64,000 nt of DNA, taken from positions 22,011,001 to 22,075,000 of the forward strand of contig NC_081817.1 in the NCBI RefSeq assembly GCF_030704535.1, given 5' to 3'. Each line of letters opens with the position of its first letter. Within the stretch, counting starts at the first letter, position 1. The notes under the pieces are model-generated. The model was given only the letters and a program-made list of their open reading frames with translations, made no database searches and had not been told where the DNA came from. This DNA comes from Vitis vinifera (lineage: Eukaryota; Streptophyta; Magnoliopsida; Vitales; Vitaceae). Shown here in pieces: positions 34,574-44,342 of this stretch. Both the position numbers and the translations under genes were made by a program.

Positions 34574-35984
34574 CACGCTTTTTCCCAACTCTTTTCATTC
34601 CTCCTACCAATAGATGGCAAAGGCAAGCTTGGTCATTTAAATGGAGAATTGAGCAAACCAGTAGCATTACAAAATGAGAGTCACTTCCACCAGATCTTTG
34701 TGTATGCCAATACTTCAAGTATCATCCTCAAAGATTGACCTTTGGAAGTTGTTAAATTAAGTCTAAAATATTGCTTATTATTTAATCTCTAAATTAGGTT
34801 TAAAGTTGTCAAACTCTAATAAGTGTTTGGACAATAAGAATTATACAAAATTAGTCTTTTCAATATAAAGAGTAATAGATTTATCAAGACATCCTACACA
34901 TCTCTTATCAAGACACCCCTTTCGCTAATGATTTTATTTAACATCTTAGTCCTTGGATGTAAGACGTCTTTTTGGAGACCAAGTTTCATGTTAAATATAA
35001 AAGATAATGACTTAAATCTGTGTATGAGTTCTTAAGAAGATTCACTCACGGACATATACTCAAATCAATTTGAAAATCATATTTACCAAAAAAAAAAAAA
35101 ACAATTTACAAAACTTAAAAATCTTAGAAATATTTGGAAAAAATTTCCTTTTTAGGTTTGTTTTCTTTTTTAAATCCTTAAATTAAATTATTTTCCAATT
35201 TTTCTCAAAGACTTGGAAAGATTTTTCTTTTAAAATTATTTCAAAAATAATTTAAAAACAAAAAGTCATATTAACTTTTAATTTTAAATTTTCTATCTAA
35301 ACCAGGATAATTGGTTTTGCAAATGCACACAAGAATATGAGAAGATAGGAGCATGTTTCACATATAATTTAAAAATAGTTTTCTGTTTTTAAAAATATTG
35401 TTTTATTTATTTTTTAATATTGTTTGGCCATTGTTCTTTTAAAATAATTTTTAAAAATAAAATAAAATAGAGAATAATTTGTATAGATAGAAGTTATTTT
35501 TATCAATTTTCAATACAATATTGAAAATTGAATTAAACTGTTGAAGCATGCTCTTTAAATAAACAGCCTAAACATGTGGCCTTTACATTTAAAGGTGGAG
35601 TTGTTTAGACTCAAGCTAAACCATATTGCAGTCACTCTCCAAAAGGTTCCCCCATTTAATCTAGCAGCCACCCATCTGCTTCCTCCCTGAAGAGGAAATG
35701 CCTCAGCAACCTGCTGGGAGGAGCTGAGCATCCTAATATCTATGATGTTTTTTCTGTTTATTTTTCATTCAAATTTCCGTGTTTAAGTTTGGTATTTTAA
35801 ATTTTTATAATGTTTTATATTTGATGCCAACTACAATACTTTGTATTTGATGTCAAACCATATTGTTGACCATTAATTTCCAAATGACATTAGCACCAAC
35901 CATGTAAATCTTATTGAAGTTTCCTCAGCCATTGGATACTTTGTTAGCCTGCATGCATAACATTTTTTAGTGTGATGCATTTAG
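34574..35984. other. AT-rich non-coding region
   Basis: No gene recognised. A segment at about 35,510-35,550 (CAATATTGAAAATTGAATTAAA) recurs at about 36,810-36,840. Confidence 0.5.
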
Positions 35985-36261
35985 GAGAAAGAAAAAGAGA
36001 GTTGGGAAGCTGCCTCCCAGGCACTAAAAACAAAACTGGAGTTTGCTAAGAGTAACTGCATATGAGCTGAAATTGAAGCAGCAAAGATCAGAAGTATTTT
36101 CTGTTTTTGTTTACCTCACTGTGATTTTCATTTGATTAGTTATATTTGAGAAAACATAGTTTCATGCTTTCTTACTGGCAGGTCAGCTGGAATTAGAATT
36201 GTCTGTTCAAACCCAGCTGCTAAGTACAAGAGATGCTGAATTAATGGCTTCCAAGGAGGAG
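35985..36261 (+). pseudogene. two exon-like pieces of a coiled-coil protein gene
   Basis: The first piece, 35,985-36,093, reads EKEKESWEAASQALKTKLEF with an in-frame TGA at 36,063-36,065. The second piece, 36,182-36,261, follows a CAG acceptor, reads QLELELSVQTQLLSTRDAEL and ends at a GAG/GTATTC donor. Both show heptad-like spacing of Leu/Ala with charged residues, as in long plant coiled-coil proteins. I do not recognise the parent. One stop and the missing rest suggest a gene fragment. Confidence 0.5.
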
Positions 36262-37310
36262 GTATTCAGTTTTTTTTCACATCTAATCTTTGATCCATGC
36301 CAAGAAAGGAGGCGTGAGAATCTAACTTACTGATTGTTGACTGTGATAAGGCAAAAATAATCATTCTTATTCCTTGAGAAAGCAACTAGGTTCCCATTTT
36401 TCTCTGGGTTGAGATTAAGCTTATATCTTGGTGGATTAATTTTTACTTCTGTATCTCAGAATGATATGATTAGATAGTTATTGAAAATGAAATGGTTTGA
36501 AGAAGGTGCCCTCACTTGGGCCATGAACTCTCCCTCTTGATCATTGAGATTTGCCTCATTAGATCAGAATGTTTCCTTGAGACTTAAGGGCATGTACTAT
36601 TTGAGAGTTGCTGGAAATGGGTTGCCCCCCTGTGACCTACTTCTATTGAAACCACTGAAGTAAGAAGATAGCAATTGCCTATTAACATTATGTTTGAAGA
36701 TGGATCTGCAAGTTCCACAGAAGTAGAGAGCTACCATTTCCTTGCAAATGTCACTTCTACCACCTGTTTCTGGATAGTGCAGTTCAATCTTTTAGGTAAC
36801 ATAGCTATACAATATTGAAAATTGAATTAAAATGTTGAAGTGTTCTTCTTTGAACAGGGTCAAAAAGTTTTCAAGTTTCATTATCAGGGTTTCTATATGA
36901 AGGAAATATAGCTGAATGCTTTTATCTGCAAATGGCTGTGCTCTTTCTTTTTGTCTATACAAACAAATGAGTGTTACAATATAGTTGATCAGACTTTGCA
37001 GTTATTTCTTCTGCAGTACCTCAATGTGACATGAGCACGAAATCGGTCAGGAATTAGTTTTCTTTTTATAAGGCCTAAAATCATTTATTTTGGACTCAAG
37101 TGGGGATGTTTGAGATTCCAAGTTCTCATCCAAAAGTGAGGGGAAAAAGGGTTATCTACATATTTTGTGTTGGCCAATGAAGAATATATCTAAATTAGTT
37201 TCATTCAATAGACTTTTGAGTGAGGATGGTCTTGGCTCTGTGCTTTAATTTGATGGACATACTGATTGTTTGCTTTAATTGATGGTTTTGCCTAGTGGTA
37301 TCTAATGAGA
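36262..37310. other. non-coding region
   Basis: Intron-like or intergenic sequence, no exon recognised on either strand. Confidence 0.45.
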
Positions 37311-37720
37311 GTCCAAGTGTTCCACTCTTAGGGAAGGTGAAGGGCCTAGAGTATCAGCTAAGTTAAGGTTGAAAGGGCTTGACTTTGCTTGTGGAAGGGG
37401 TTGAGACCTATTGCATTGTTAAGGATGGGGAACCCTTTAGAAAGGTTTGGGTGGAAGGGGGTAAACGTTACTTGGAGTTGCATAGTAATAGAGCAAGACG
37501 GTTTTTGTTTTGCACTATTTGGTCAGTGGAAGAGAAGAGGTTCTCCTTAGTGTTTCCTGAAGCAAGGGGATTTTTAGGGGGTGGAAGATTTTGTCTGACA
37601 AGCTGAGAAACCTTGGTGTCTCCCTTGCCCTATGGAAGGTGGAGGAGTCCTTTGCTTCTTATAGGAAGATGTTGGTCCATAGTGAGGGTGGCGAAAGGAA
37701 AGAGAATTTGATAGCAGATT
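37311..37720 (+). pseudogene. LINE ORF1-like N-terminal fragment
   Basis: The frame 37,379-37,606 reads LLVEGVETYCIVKDGEPFRK and later SVEEKRFSLVFPEARGFLGG. This resembles the N-terminal part of the ORF1 region seen with plant LINEs (a GRFL-C-x-EEKRF-LVFPEG pattern). After the stop a related segment continues in another frame (KLRNLGVSLALWKVEESFAS) to about 37,700. Truncated and frameshifted relic. Confidence 0.55.
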
Positions 37721-38360
37721 CAGCACCTGATGTTTGTAAATGAATTAGTTCAAATAGATTACAAACAAAAAAATCAAGCAGCAAAACGTCTCAGGACCAA
37801 ATATTCACAATTCATAAGAAGCCATTGAATGAACCTTACACTTTGTCTATATCATTCCTTACAAAAGAAATTTCATGAGATTATCTCAATCATGCAAGTA
37901 ACAGTCATCAATACATGATAGCAACTTCTTGCAGTAATACTACTAATAAATAATGCAACAGAACAACCAGTCCAGATTGATGGTAAGTCAATGTCTGCAT
38001 GCCATATTGCAGTCGATCAAATCAATTAAGCATACAATTTCCGAACATATGATTCTGTAGATAGTTAATATTACCACATTGTAGCAAGCCTAGTTGAACT
38101 GAGTTTAAGATGGGGGCTTCGTTTGAATTTGTCCTCTATTCTTTTAGGCTTATTAATATCATTGACATAAATATCAATTTGTTTAATAAAACAGCCCCTA
38201 CATACATATTACTTTTTTTTCTATCACTTTTTTAAAGTTCTGGTTAATTACGTCTCACCAATATTTTATGGCAAAATAACGAGTTATTCGTGTATCCATA
38301 AAAACTTATTTTTTAAATTAATAAATATAGTTCGAAAAGGAGTTAACACTTTTGAAATTC

Positions 38361-38423
<63 letters not shown>

Positions 38424-38924
38424 TTTAGTTTTTTTCATATATTAATTTGTCGTTTATGAGTTTTTTAATAAATAATTTTTTTTTTTTTGCTTTTCTTCAA
38501 TTTTTGTTTATTTTTTCATAAGGTCTATAACTTTAAACTAAACAAGCTTGAATATATATGTTTGTAATAATCTTATATTATATTAGTAGTTAAACACAAT
38601 TGCATGTCATTTTTTTATGTTTAATAATAAATTTTCAATATTAAAGTTAGAATCTATAAGAAAATCAACAAAAACAATATATCAATTTATAAATTATGAA
38701 ATCTAAAATTTATATAAAAAGGTTAAAAGAAAAAATTATTTTTGAATATTAAATAAATGAGATTTAAAATAACATAGTGGTTCTATGCAAATTTTAAAAA
38801 TAACTAAGATATGAACAAAAAAAAAAAACATGTTAAGCCTTGTGAACACAAAAATTGGGGATTTTAACTGAAAAGGGGAGGGGGAGGATCACGAGACAAG
38901 GAAAAGGACATAAATCGCTGCGTT
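37721..38924. other. AT-rich non-coding region
   Basis: No gene recognised. Includes the trinucleotide microsatellite listed separately. Base composition changes sharply to GC-rich at about 38,920. Confidence 0.5.
38361..38424. repeat. (AAT)n microsatellite
   Basis: About 21 uninterrupted AAT/ATA trinucleotides. Confidence 0.95.
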
Positions 38925-39287
38925 GACCGCGTTGACCGGGCGCCCGGCGGTCGACCGGGGGGCGGACCGGTCGACCGGTTCGTCGGGGTGAGAATTTAAA
39001 GCGCTTCCCGCGCCTCAGTTTCTCACCCATTTCTTCTGGTGCTTCAAGCCTTGTGTCGTTCCAGCTGCCCTGAAGGGATTTTTTACGCCATAACAGCCTG
39101 CTGAGACGTACGGATTTGATTGTGGAGTCTAGGGTTTTTGGATTTTGGGACTCAGGCCTGCGCATTTGGGCGATTTCCTCATAGTTGGCGCGTCAGACCC
39201 TGCGTCAGTGTTTTCCCGCGCTTGAGGCCTTTCAGGTGTGTGTGCATCCCTCTCTTCAGCCTCGTCTCCTTCATCTTAGCCTTTCGG
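38925..39287 (+). promoter_or_regulatory. GC-rich upstream region with GACCGGTCGACCGG motifs
   Basis: 38,930-38,980 holds overlapping GTTGACCG, GGTCGACCGG and ACCGGTCGACCGGTT palindromes, which are very GC-rich in an AT-rich background. The rest leads without stops in one frame into the coding start at 39,288, so translation could begin upstream at 39,120. I prefer ATG 39,288 because it gives the same basic MxPxR start as copy 1. Confidence 0.5.
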
Positions 39288-40730
39288 ATGGCACCTAGGA
39301 GAGAGTCAGCCGCTTCCAGGGCTCAGGGCAAGCGCCCTGCTGAGCCATCTCAGGCAGATCAGTCCGAGGCTCGCCGAAAGGCGAGGTACGACACCGCTCT
39401 TTTCGGCTCTGTCGAAGACTACCAGAGATATAAACAAAAATTTGCCCAGCGGAAAGTTATTCCAGGGAGAAGCATCAATTTCTCCCAGCTTAAGTACTTT
39501 GGATTTGAGGCGATATTTGGACGGATGAGATGGCTGCCAGTGGTGACTATTTCGGAGCCTATCTTCCCGACTCTGATTAGCACTTTCTACTCACGGGTGA
39601 CCTACGGGGTTGGAGGACCGATCACGTCCACTGTCAGAGGAGTTGAGATCACCTTGAGTCCGGAGAGCATTTGTCGGATTTTCGATATACCATCAGTTGG
39701 ACTCAGGGTGTATGAGTCCAAGGTGTGGCCCACGGTCCCGGGATTTGAGCCTAGAGAGGCTATTCAGAGGCTGTGTGGACTTGCCAATGCCCAGGGGATG
39801 GGCAAACCCTCTGCACATAGTCTGACAGTGATTAGCCGTATCCTTCATCACATGGTCTGCTGCATTCTGTTGCCACGGGGCGGACATCGAGACGAGGTAT
39901 CCTACCTCGAGGCTTTCATAGTGGATTCCATTTTGACAGGCAGACGGATTCATGTCGGGTACCTGATGATGATGCATATGATATCTTGCTGTGAGAGCAA
40001 GACCCGCGTCCTCCCCTATGGTCGCTTCCTCACGAGATTATTCAAGGATGTCGGGGTTGATTTGAGCCGCGAGACAGATTTGGAGGCCCCAACCACGTAT
40101 GACACATATGACGAGCAGTCTCTGGGCCGGATGAAGTTTGAGAAGGCCCCTGATGGCTCTTGGATCAGGAGAGCTGAGCGACCACCGCCACAGGACCAGG
40201 GGTAGGGACAGATGCATGATGTAGATGAGGAGGAGGACGAGATTCGAGAGATGGAGGGTGGCCTAGACCCTCAGGGGGACTTTGAGCAGAGCATGCCTGA
40301 GTGCGACATTCCTCCTCCTCAGTCGATGATATCTGAGCCGGCATACACATCTGGACCATTTGAGCCTTCTCACGCAGAGATACCATTTCAGGCACCTCAT
40401 GCACCCGATCATGCGCCTTGGATGGATTTATCCGCTCAGATCAGTTCTCTCGGGACTCGTATGGAGGAGCTTGCAGTCGTCAATGATACTCATTTCCAGT
40501 CTATGGAGGATCGCATAGATGAGTATCAGACCGACTTCACCTCTCAGTTTGAGCATCTCGATCAGAGACTTGGGCGTCTTGAGGAGCGTATGGATCACCA
40601 GCATGAGGAGATGACCTCTCAGTTTGAGCATCTCGATAAGAGACTTGGGCGTCTTGAGGAGCGTATGGATCACCAGCATGAGGAGATGATGGCCTACCTT
40701 CGCTCAGTGTTTCCTCCACCTCCGCCTTGA
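39288..40730 (+). pseudogene. plant transposon-associated (envelope-like annotated) protein, copy 2, one amber codon
   Basis: Starts MAPRRESAASRAQGKRPAEP. The body carries KVIPGRSINFSQLKYFGFEA, RMRWLPVVTISEPIFP, GGPITSTVRG, AIQRLCG, SLTVISRILHHMVCCILLPR and GGHRDEVSYLEAFIVDSIL, collinear with copy 1. One TAG at 40,203-40,205 splits the frame; it then continues in phase to TGA 40,728-40,730 (about 480 codons in all). The tail is acidic, then coiled-coil, with a 25-residue unit (TSQFEHLD-RLGRLEERMDHQ) duplicated by a 75-bp tandem repeat at 40,540-40,614 and 40,615-40,689. Function of the family is unknown. It is GC-richer than its surroundings, suggesting a younger insertion than copy 1. Confidence 0.75.
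40540..40689 (+). repeat. 75-bp tandem duplication in coiled-coil tail
   Basis: Two nearly identical 75-bp units in frame, each encoding one 25-residue coiled-coil unit. They differ by at least one codon (Gln versus Lys after HLD). Confidence 0.9.
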
Positions 40731-41302
40731 TATGTTCGAGACCCCCCCTCCTCCCCTTCGTTTCTTTTTTATGTTGACACATGCATGACATTTCCATATC
40801 ATTAGTCTTGTGTTGTGTATATGCGATATTATTATATATGATATGATATTTTCAGAATTCACATTGTCTCCTATTGAAATTTTGCATGGCATTTAAAATT
40901 TGGGTTTAATCCATCTGAGAATATCCATTGGCATTCTTAGACAATTCAAACGGTATGAGTTGTTGGAGAGACTGTTTAACCAAAACTCTAATACCATGTT
41001 AAACTACCAATTACGGGATCATGATAAATTGAAATGCTCACAATTAAATGACATGAAGAACCAAAAACTTAAATATGGTATTAGATGATATAGAATTATG
41101 AAAAAAATCATCCATAGTAAAAGAAAGTCTGTAAGGGGATCATGTACAACAATAAAATGCTGAAGATTACCTCACATTGTTCAGGAGATACTGGTAAATG
41201 TACACTGTTAATGGTTATGCAAAGTACTTGCAGAATTTTCTGGTGAAAGAAACACAACTTTCTTGGAGTAGAAAGTGGATCTTTGGGGTGTGAACATGGG
41301 TT
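40731..41302. other. spacer between transposon gene and VIPP1 fragment
   Basis: AT-rich. The right part should be the 3' UTR and flank of the minus-strand VIPP1 fragment. No other gene recognised. Confidence 0.45.
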
Positions 41303-41869
41303 CTAGAACTCACTTGCTTTTCTCCTCAGTTCATTCAGCTCCTTTTCAATCTCAGAGTCTCGGAAAGGGAATGCTGTGTTTGAGGCAACCGCGGTTCTCC
41401 CAGGTGGCAGCTCTCCTTTCTGTTTGACACAAAAGAAAACTGATATGATAATTGATATGTGCTGGCTATGGTTTGGAAGCATTCACCATGGACAGCAAAT
41501 GATCTCTTGGTCACCAGGCCAATTCTAACTAAATTCTTAGGTTGCTAGTGCACCCTTTTTCCTTTTTCTTAGCAATCAAATAGAGCATCAGGAAAATGAA
41601 TAGAAGAAAGTGTTCGCATTGAGATGGAACCAAATCTACTACAAAATTATGGTTGCCATAGAAAAAGGAGTAACCAAAAGGAGCTCCAACAGTCGAGACT
41701 ATACAGCAAAACAAGAAGAACAAGCCATTCTTATCTATATCAAGATAAACAGTGTACTACAGCTCCAGCTAAACATAAATGGGTGTGACAATACCTTTGA
41801 GCTCCTAGATAGTTCCTTCTTCAAGCTTGCAAGATCATCATCAACTGAAGAACTCTCCAGCAATGCAAA
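41303..41869 (-). pseudogene. VIPP1: VIPP1 3' fragment: last two exons
   Basis: On the minus strand, exon 41,795-41,869 (75 nt) reads FALLESSSVDDDLASLKKEL; exon 41,303-41,419 (117 nt) reads KGELPPGRTAVASNTAFPFR, then DSEIEKELNELRRKASEF and TAG. The borders are CAG acceptors and an AAG/GTATTG donor, all in phase 0. This matches the C-terminal tail of plant VIPP1/IM30, the ESCRT-III-like protein that maintains thylakoid membranes. The coiled-coil helices that form the core of the protein are encoded by earlier exons and are not found to the right, where an ACCGGT module and then a TAT fragment and satellite follow. No lesion in the two exons; the copy looks young or still part of a much larger gene. 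Confidence 0.75.
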
Positions 41870-42034
41870 CTGTGAAAGAAAGGAAGAGTTTGGATTGTAA
41901 GGATCATTCAAATGTAGTGCACTATTACTTTTAAGTTAAGAACTAGACCACTTTTAAGTTAAATATCATTGATAAATAGTGTTAGTATATTAAATAAATA
42001 TAAATTACCGCATTTTTTGATTCTCTGATAGTTA
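41870..42034. other. intron-like sequence upstream of VIPP1 fragment
   Basis: AT-rich, no exon recognised, ends at the ACCGGT module. Confidence 0.4.
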
Positions 42035-42183
42035 CCAACCGGTCGACAAAATGCATCAACCGGTACCAAGTTTTTTTGCTTCCGGTAGCCACTGATCAGT
42101 TTGAGTGGTGCATGAAGAAATGACCAGTGTCTACCGGTCAAGTTCACAGGTCAACCGGTTGCCAATTACCGGTCGACCGGTTC
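42035..42183. repeat. ACCGGT module 3
   Basis: About 150 bp from CAACCGGTCGAC to ACCGGTCGACCGGTTC. Inside, CCGGTAGCCACTGATCA and GACCAGTGTCTACCGGT form the arms of an imperfect hairpin. It sits exactly between the VIPP1 fragment (minus) and the TAT fragment (plus), on the 5' side of both. Confidence 0.75.
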
Positions 42184-42303
42184 ACTTTTACTACAATCGG
42201 GAGAAAGATCCATGTTTGTAATGGTAAAGGGAGAAAGAAAACATGATATATTTTGCACTTCAGAATATTGAGATGATTATTGTCAATTATGGTTTCTTTG
42301 CAG

Positions 42304-42965
42304 GTCAAGCTGAACCTGTCTCTATTGGAAGACATTGATGATGATGTAGAGTAGTGTATGAAGCTGTCTAAAGAGGAATCAGTGATTGTCCTTACAGGTA
42401 AGAAGCAAGCAACCTTGGTTAGCTTAGGATGTTCCGACCCAACTCGATGTTTGGACAGACTTGAGTCAAATTTTTTCAACCTAACTCATTTTGGGTTAGA
42501 CATGGGTCAATGATCCAATAACCAAAGCCTAACTCTAGACCGATTTGATATTTTTATAATATTTATAATGCATGTTATTCTATATAACTCAAAACTCATT
42601 TTGAGCTTAGAAAAATAAGGTTGAGAACCTTATATTAAAGGGGGAGTTGGGTTGGACTTAGATTAATTGTTTTTTAATTCAGGTTAGGTTTGCGTTAGCT
42701 ATCAACCGGACTGTACCCATCGGAGTTGCAACCCTACTTTAGTTGTAGTTGCTTGTATAGTGGATTACAAAAACGAAGTGGGTCTAATCATTTTGGGGTA
42801 TTTGTTGCAGGTGTAGCTATGGGAATGAAGAACTGGCCTCGAGTAACTTTTGCCATTGATCGACCTTCTCTCGAAGATGGACTTGGAAGGATCAAAGCCT
42901 TCTACCAGAGGCATATGCTAAGAAGGAATAAAGACTTCATCTTAGATCAATTCAATGCTTGTTGA
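42304..42965 (+). pseudogene. TAT: tyrosine aminotransferase-like 3' fragment: last two exons
   Basis: Exon 42,304-42,397 follows a TTTGCAG acceptor and reads VKLNLSLLEDIDDDVE, then an in-frame TAG (42,352-42,354), then CMKLSKEESVIVLTG. A GTAAG donor follows. Exon 42,811-42,965 follows TTGCAG and reads GVAMGMKNWPRVTFAIDRPS, then LEDGLGRIKAFYQRH and ends at TGA. The phase across the intron is consistent. This is the C-terminal end of the PLP-dependent tyrosine/nicotianamine aminotransferase family; KNWPRVTFA includes the substrate-carboxylate-binding Arg region. The PLP lysine is in missing upstream exons. The amber codon and the missing 5' part make it a pseudogene fragment. Confidence 0.75.
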
Positions 42966-43381
42966 ATCTCATGATCTGTAAGGTGCCAATAAACATTAAG
43001 TTGTCTGTTATTGTATCCTCAAAAGTTGAGGGAACAATTCTATTAAATGTGTCGACTTCTAGGAACTTAAGATCTGTGCTACTAGCTTGGTGGCAAATAT
43101 GGATCAGCAGTGTAATAACTACTGGGAAGAATCTCAAAGAACAGGAAAAATGGAAAATTATGTTGGATGGAAGAAAGAAAAATGGATGACTAGAAAACTT
43201 TGGACACAAGGATCAATCAATTGACAGTATCTTTCAAGATAAAATTTGTCAGCCTTTCAATAATCTTCCAAGTGGAAGTAAGGTATGAGAAAAAACAGTT
43301 TTTGATTGTATGGTTTGTAGAAGCAGAGTAGAATGCCAAATGATAAGAAAAGCTTTTATGATATATATATAATTGAACTTT
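42966..43381. other. 3' flank of TAT fragment
   Basis: Likely 3' UTR and intergenic sequence; no other gene recognised. Confidence 0.45.
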
Positions 43382-43728
43382 TGGTTATGTTTGGTTTCGG
43401 AAAATTCGAGGGAAAATGGGAATGAAAGAAAATAGAAAGGAAAAGTAAAGGAAAAGTATAATGGAAAGAAAAAATAAAGGAAAATAAAAAATAAATTTAA
43501 ATTTAATAAATTATTTTTATATATTTAAGCTCATTGTGCTTTTTTTTTTTTTTTTTACTATAGTAAGATTAAATAATTTAAAAATATATAAAAATTTAAT
43601 TAATTTTAATTATATTTGATTTTCTTTTATAATTTTTTATAGTGAAATCAAATATGAGGAAAGTATTTTTTTAATATATTTTTTTCCTAGTATTTTTTCA
43701 AATATGAAGAACCAAATGGAACTTAATG
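43382..43728 (+). mobile_element. AT-rich MITE-like repeat, second copy
   Basis: Starts TTGGTTATGTTTGGTTTCGG and ends near GAACCAAATGGAACTTAATGG. The interior matches 15,519-15,875 in order (purine-rich GGAAAA block, TAAATTATTTTTAT block, TTAATTATATTTGATTTT block). No coding capacity. Confidence 0.6.
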
Positions 43729-44127
43729 GTTGTTGCTGCACTAAGTAACTCACTAGCCTTCAAATGGGAACAGACATGCAATTTTGTTAAATTAAACTTT
43801 TTTTCTAATTTATCAAAACAAAACAATACAAATGGTCGCTCAATGTAGCTTCTTGATAATCACTGCATGCCAATTGAATACGTCTTTGTTGTTTCTCTGA
43901 TAGTGCTTTCTTTTCACAAATTGAGGTGGTATTTTTGTTGGACTGGTGATTATTTATAAGGAGGCCCAAGAAAAAAAGGTATTTCTATAATTTTTTTTGC
44001 TCTTTAACAATAAACTAGGGGTTTGGATTTCTACCATTAATTATGCAATCTATGTCATAACTGGGTAATACCATTTGAGTGTACGAATCACCGGATCAAA
44101 AACCTAAATGACATCTAAAGGATATTC
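43729..44127. other. AT-rich spacer
   Basis: No feature recognised. Confidence 0.45.
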
Positions 44128-44275
44128 GTGTACCGGTCGACCACCATACGAAGTGGTTGCAATTTTTTTGGAACCGGTAGACACTGGCCATTTTGGTGTT
44201 TCATCATAAGAAATAGCAGTGTCTACCGGTTGAGAAAATAGGTCAACCGGTAGCATTTCACCGTTCGACCGCTTC
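44128..44275. repeat. ACCGGT module 4
   Basis: About 150 bp from ACCGGTCGACCACC to CCGTTCGACCGCTTC, with ACCGGTAGACACTGGCCATT and GCAGTGTCTACCGGTTGAG as inner hairpin arms. It lies about 65 bp before the first satellite-like sequence. Confidence 0.75.
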
Positions 44276-44342
44276 ATATATAATGAAATAAGATGTTAAA
44301 GTGTTGGATTCATGCATAGATTGTTCTCCACTTATTAGAAAG

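Noticed and set aside
40900..41100. Possible retrotransposon primer-binding site on the minus strand (TGGTATTAGAG)
   Set aside because: One mismatch to the tRNA-Met site, no LTR ends or coding region beside it; too weak.
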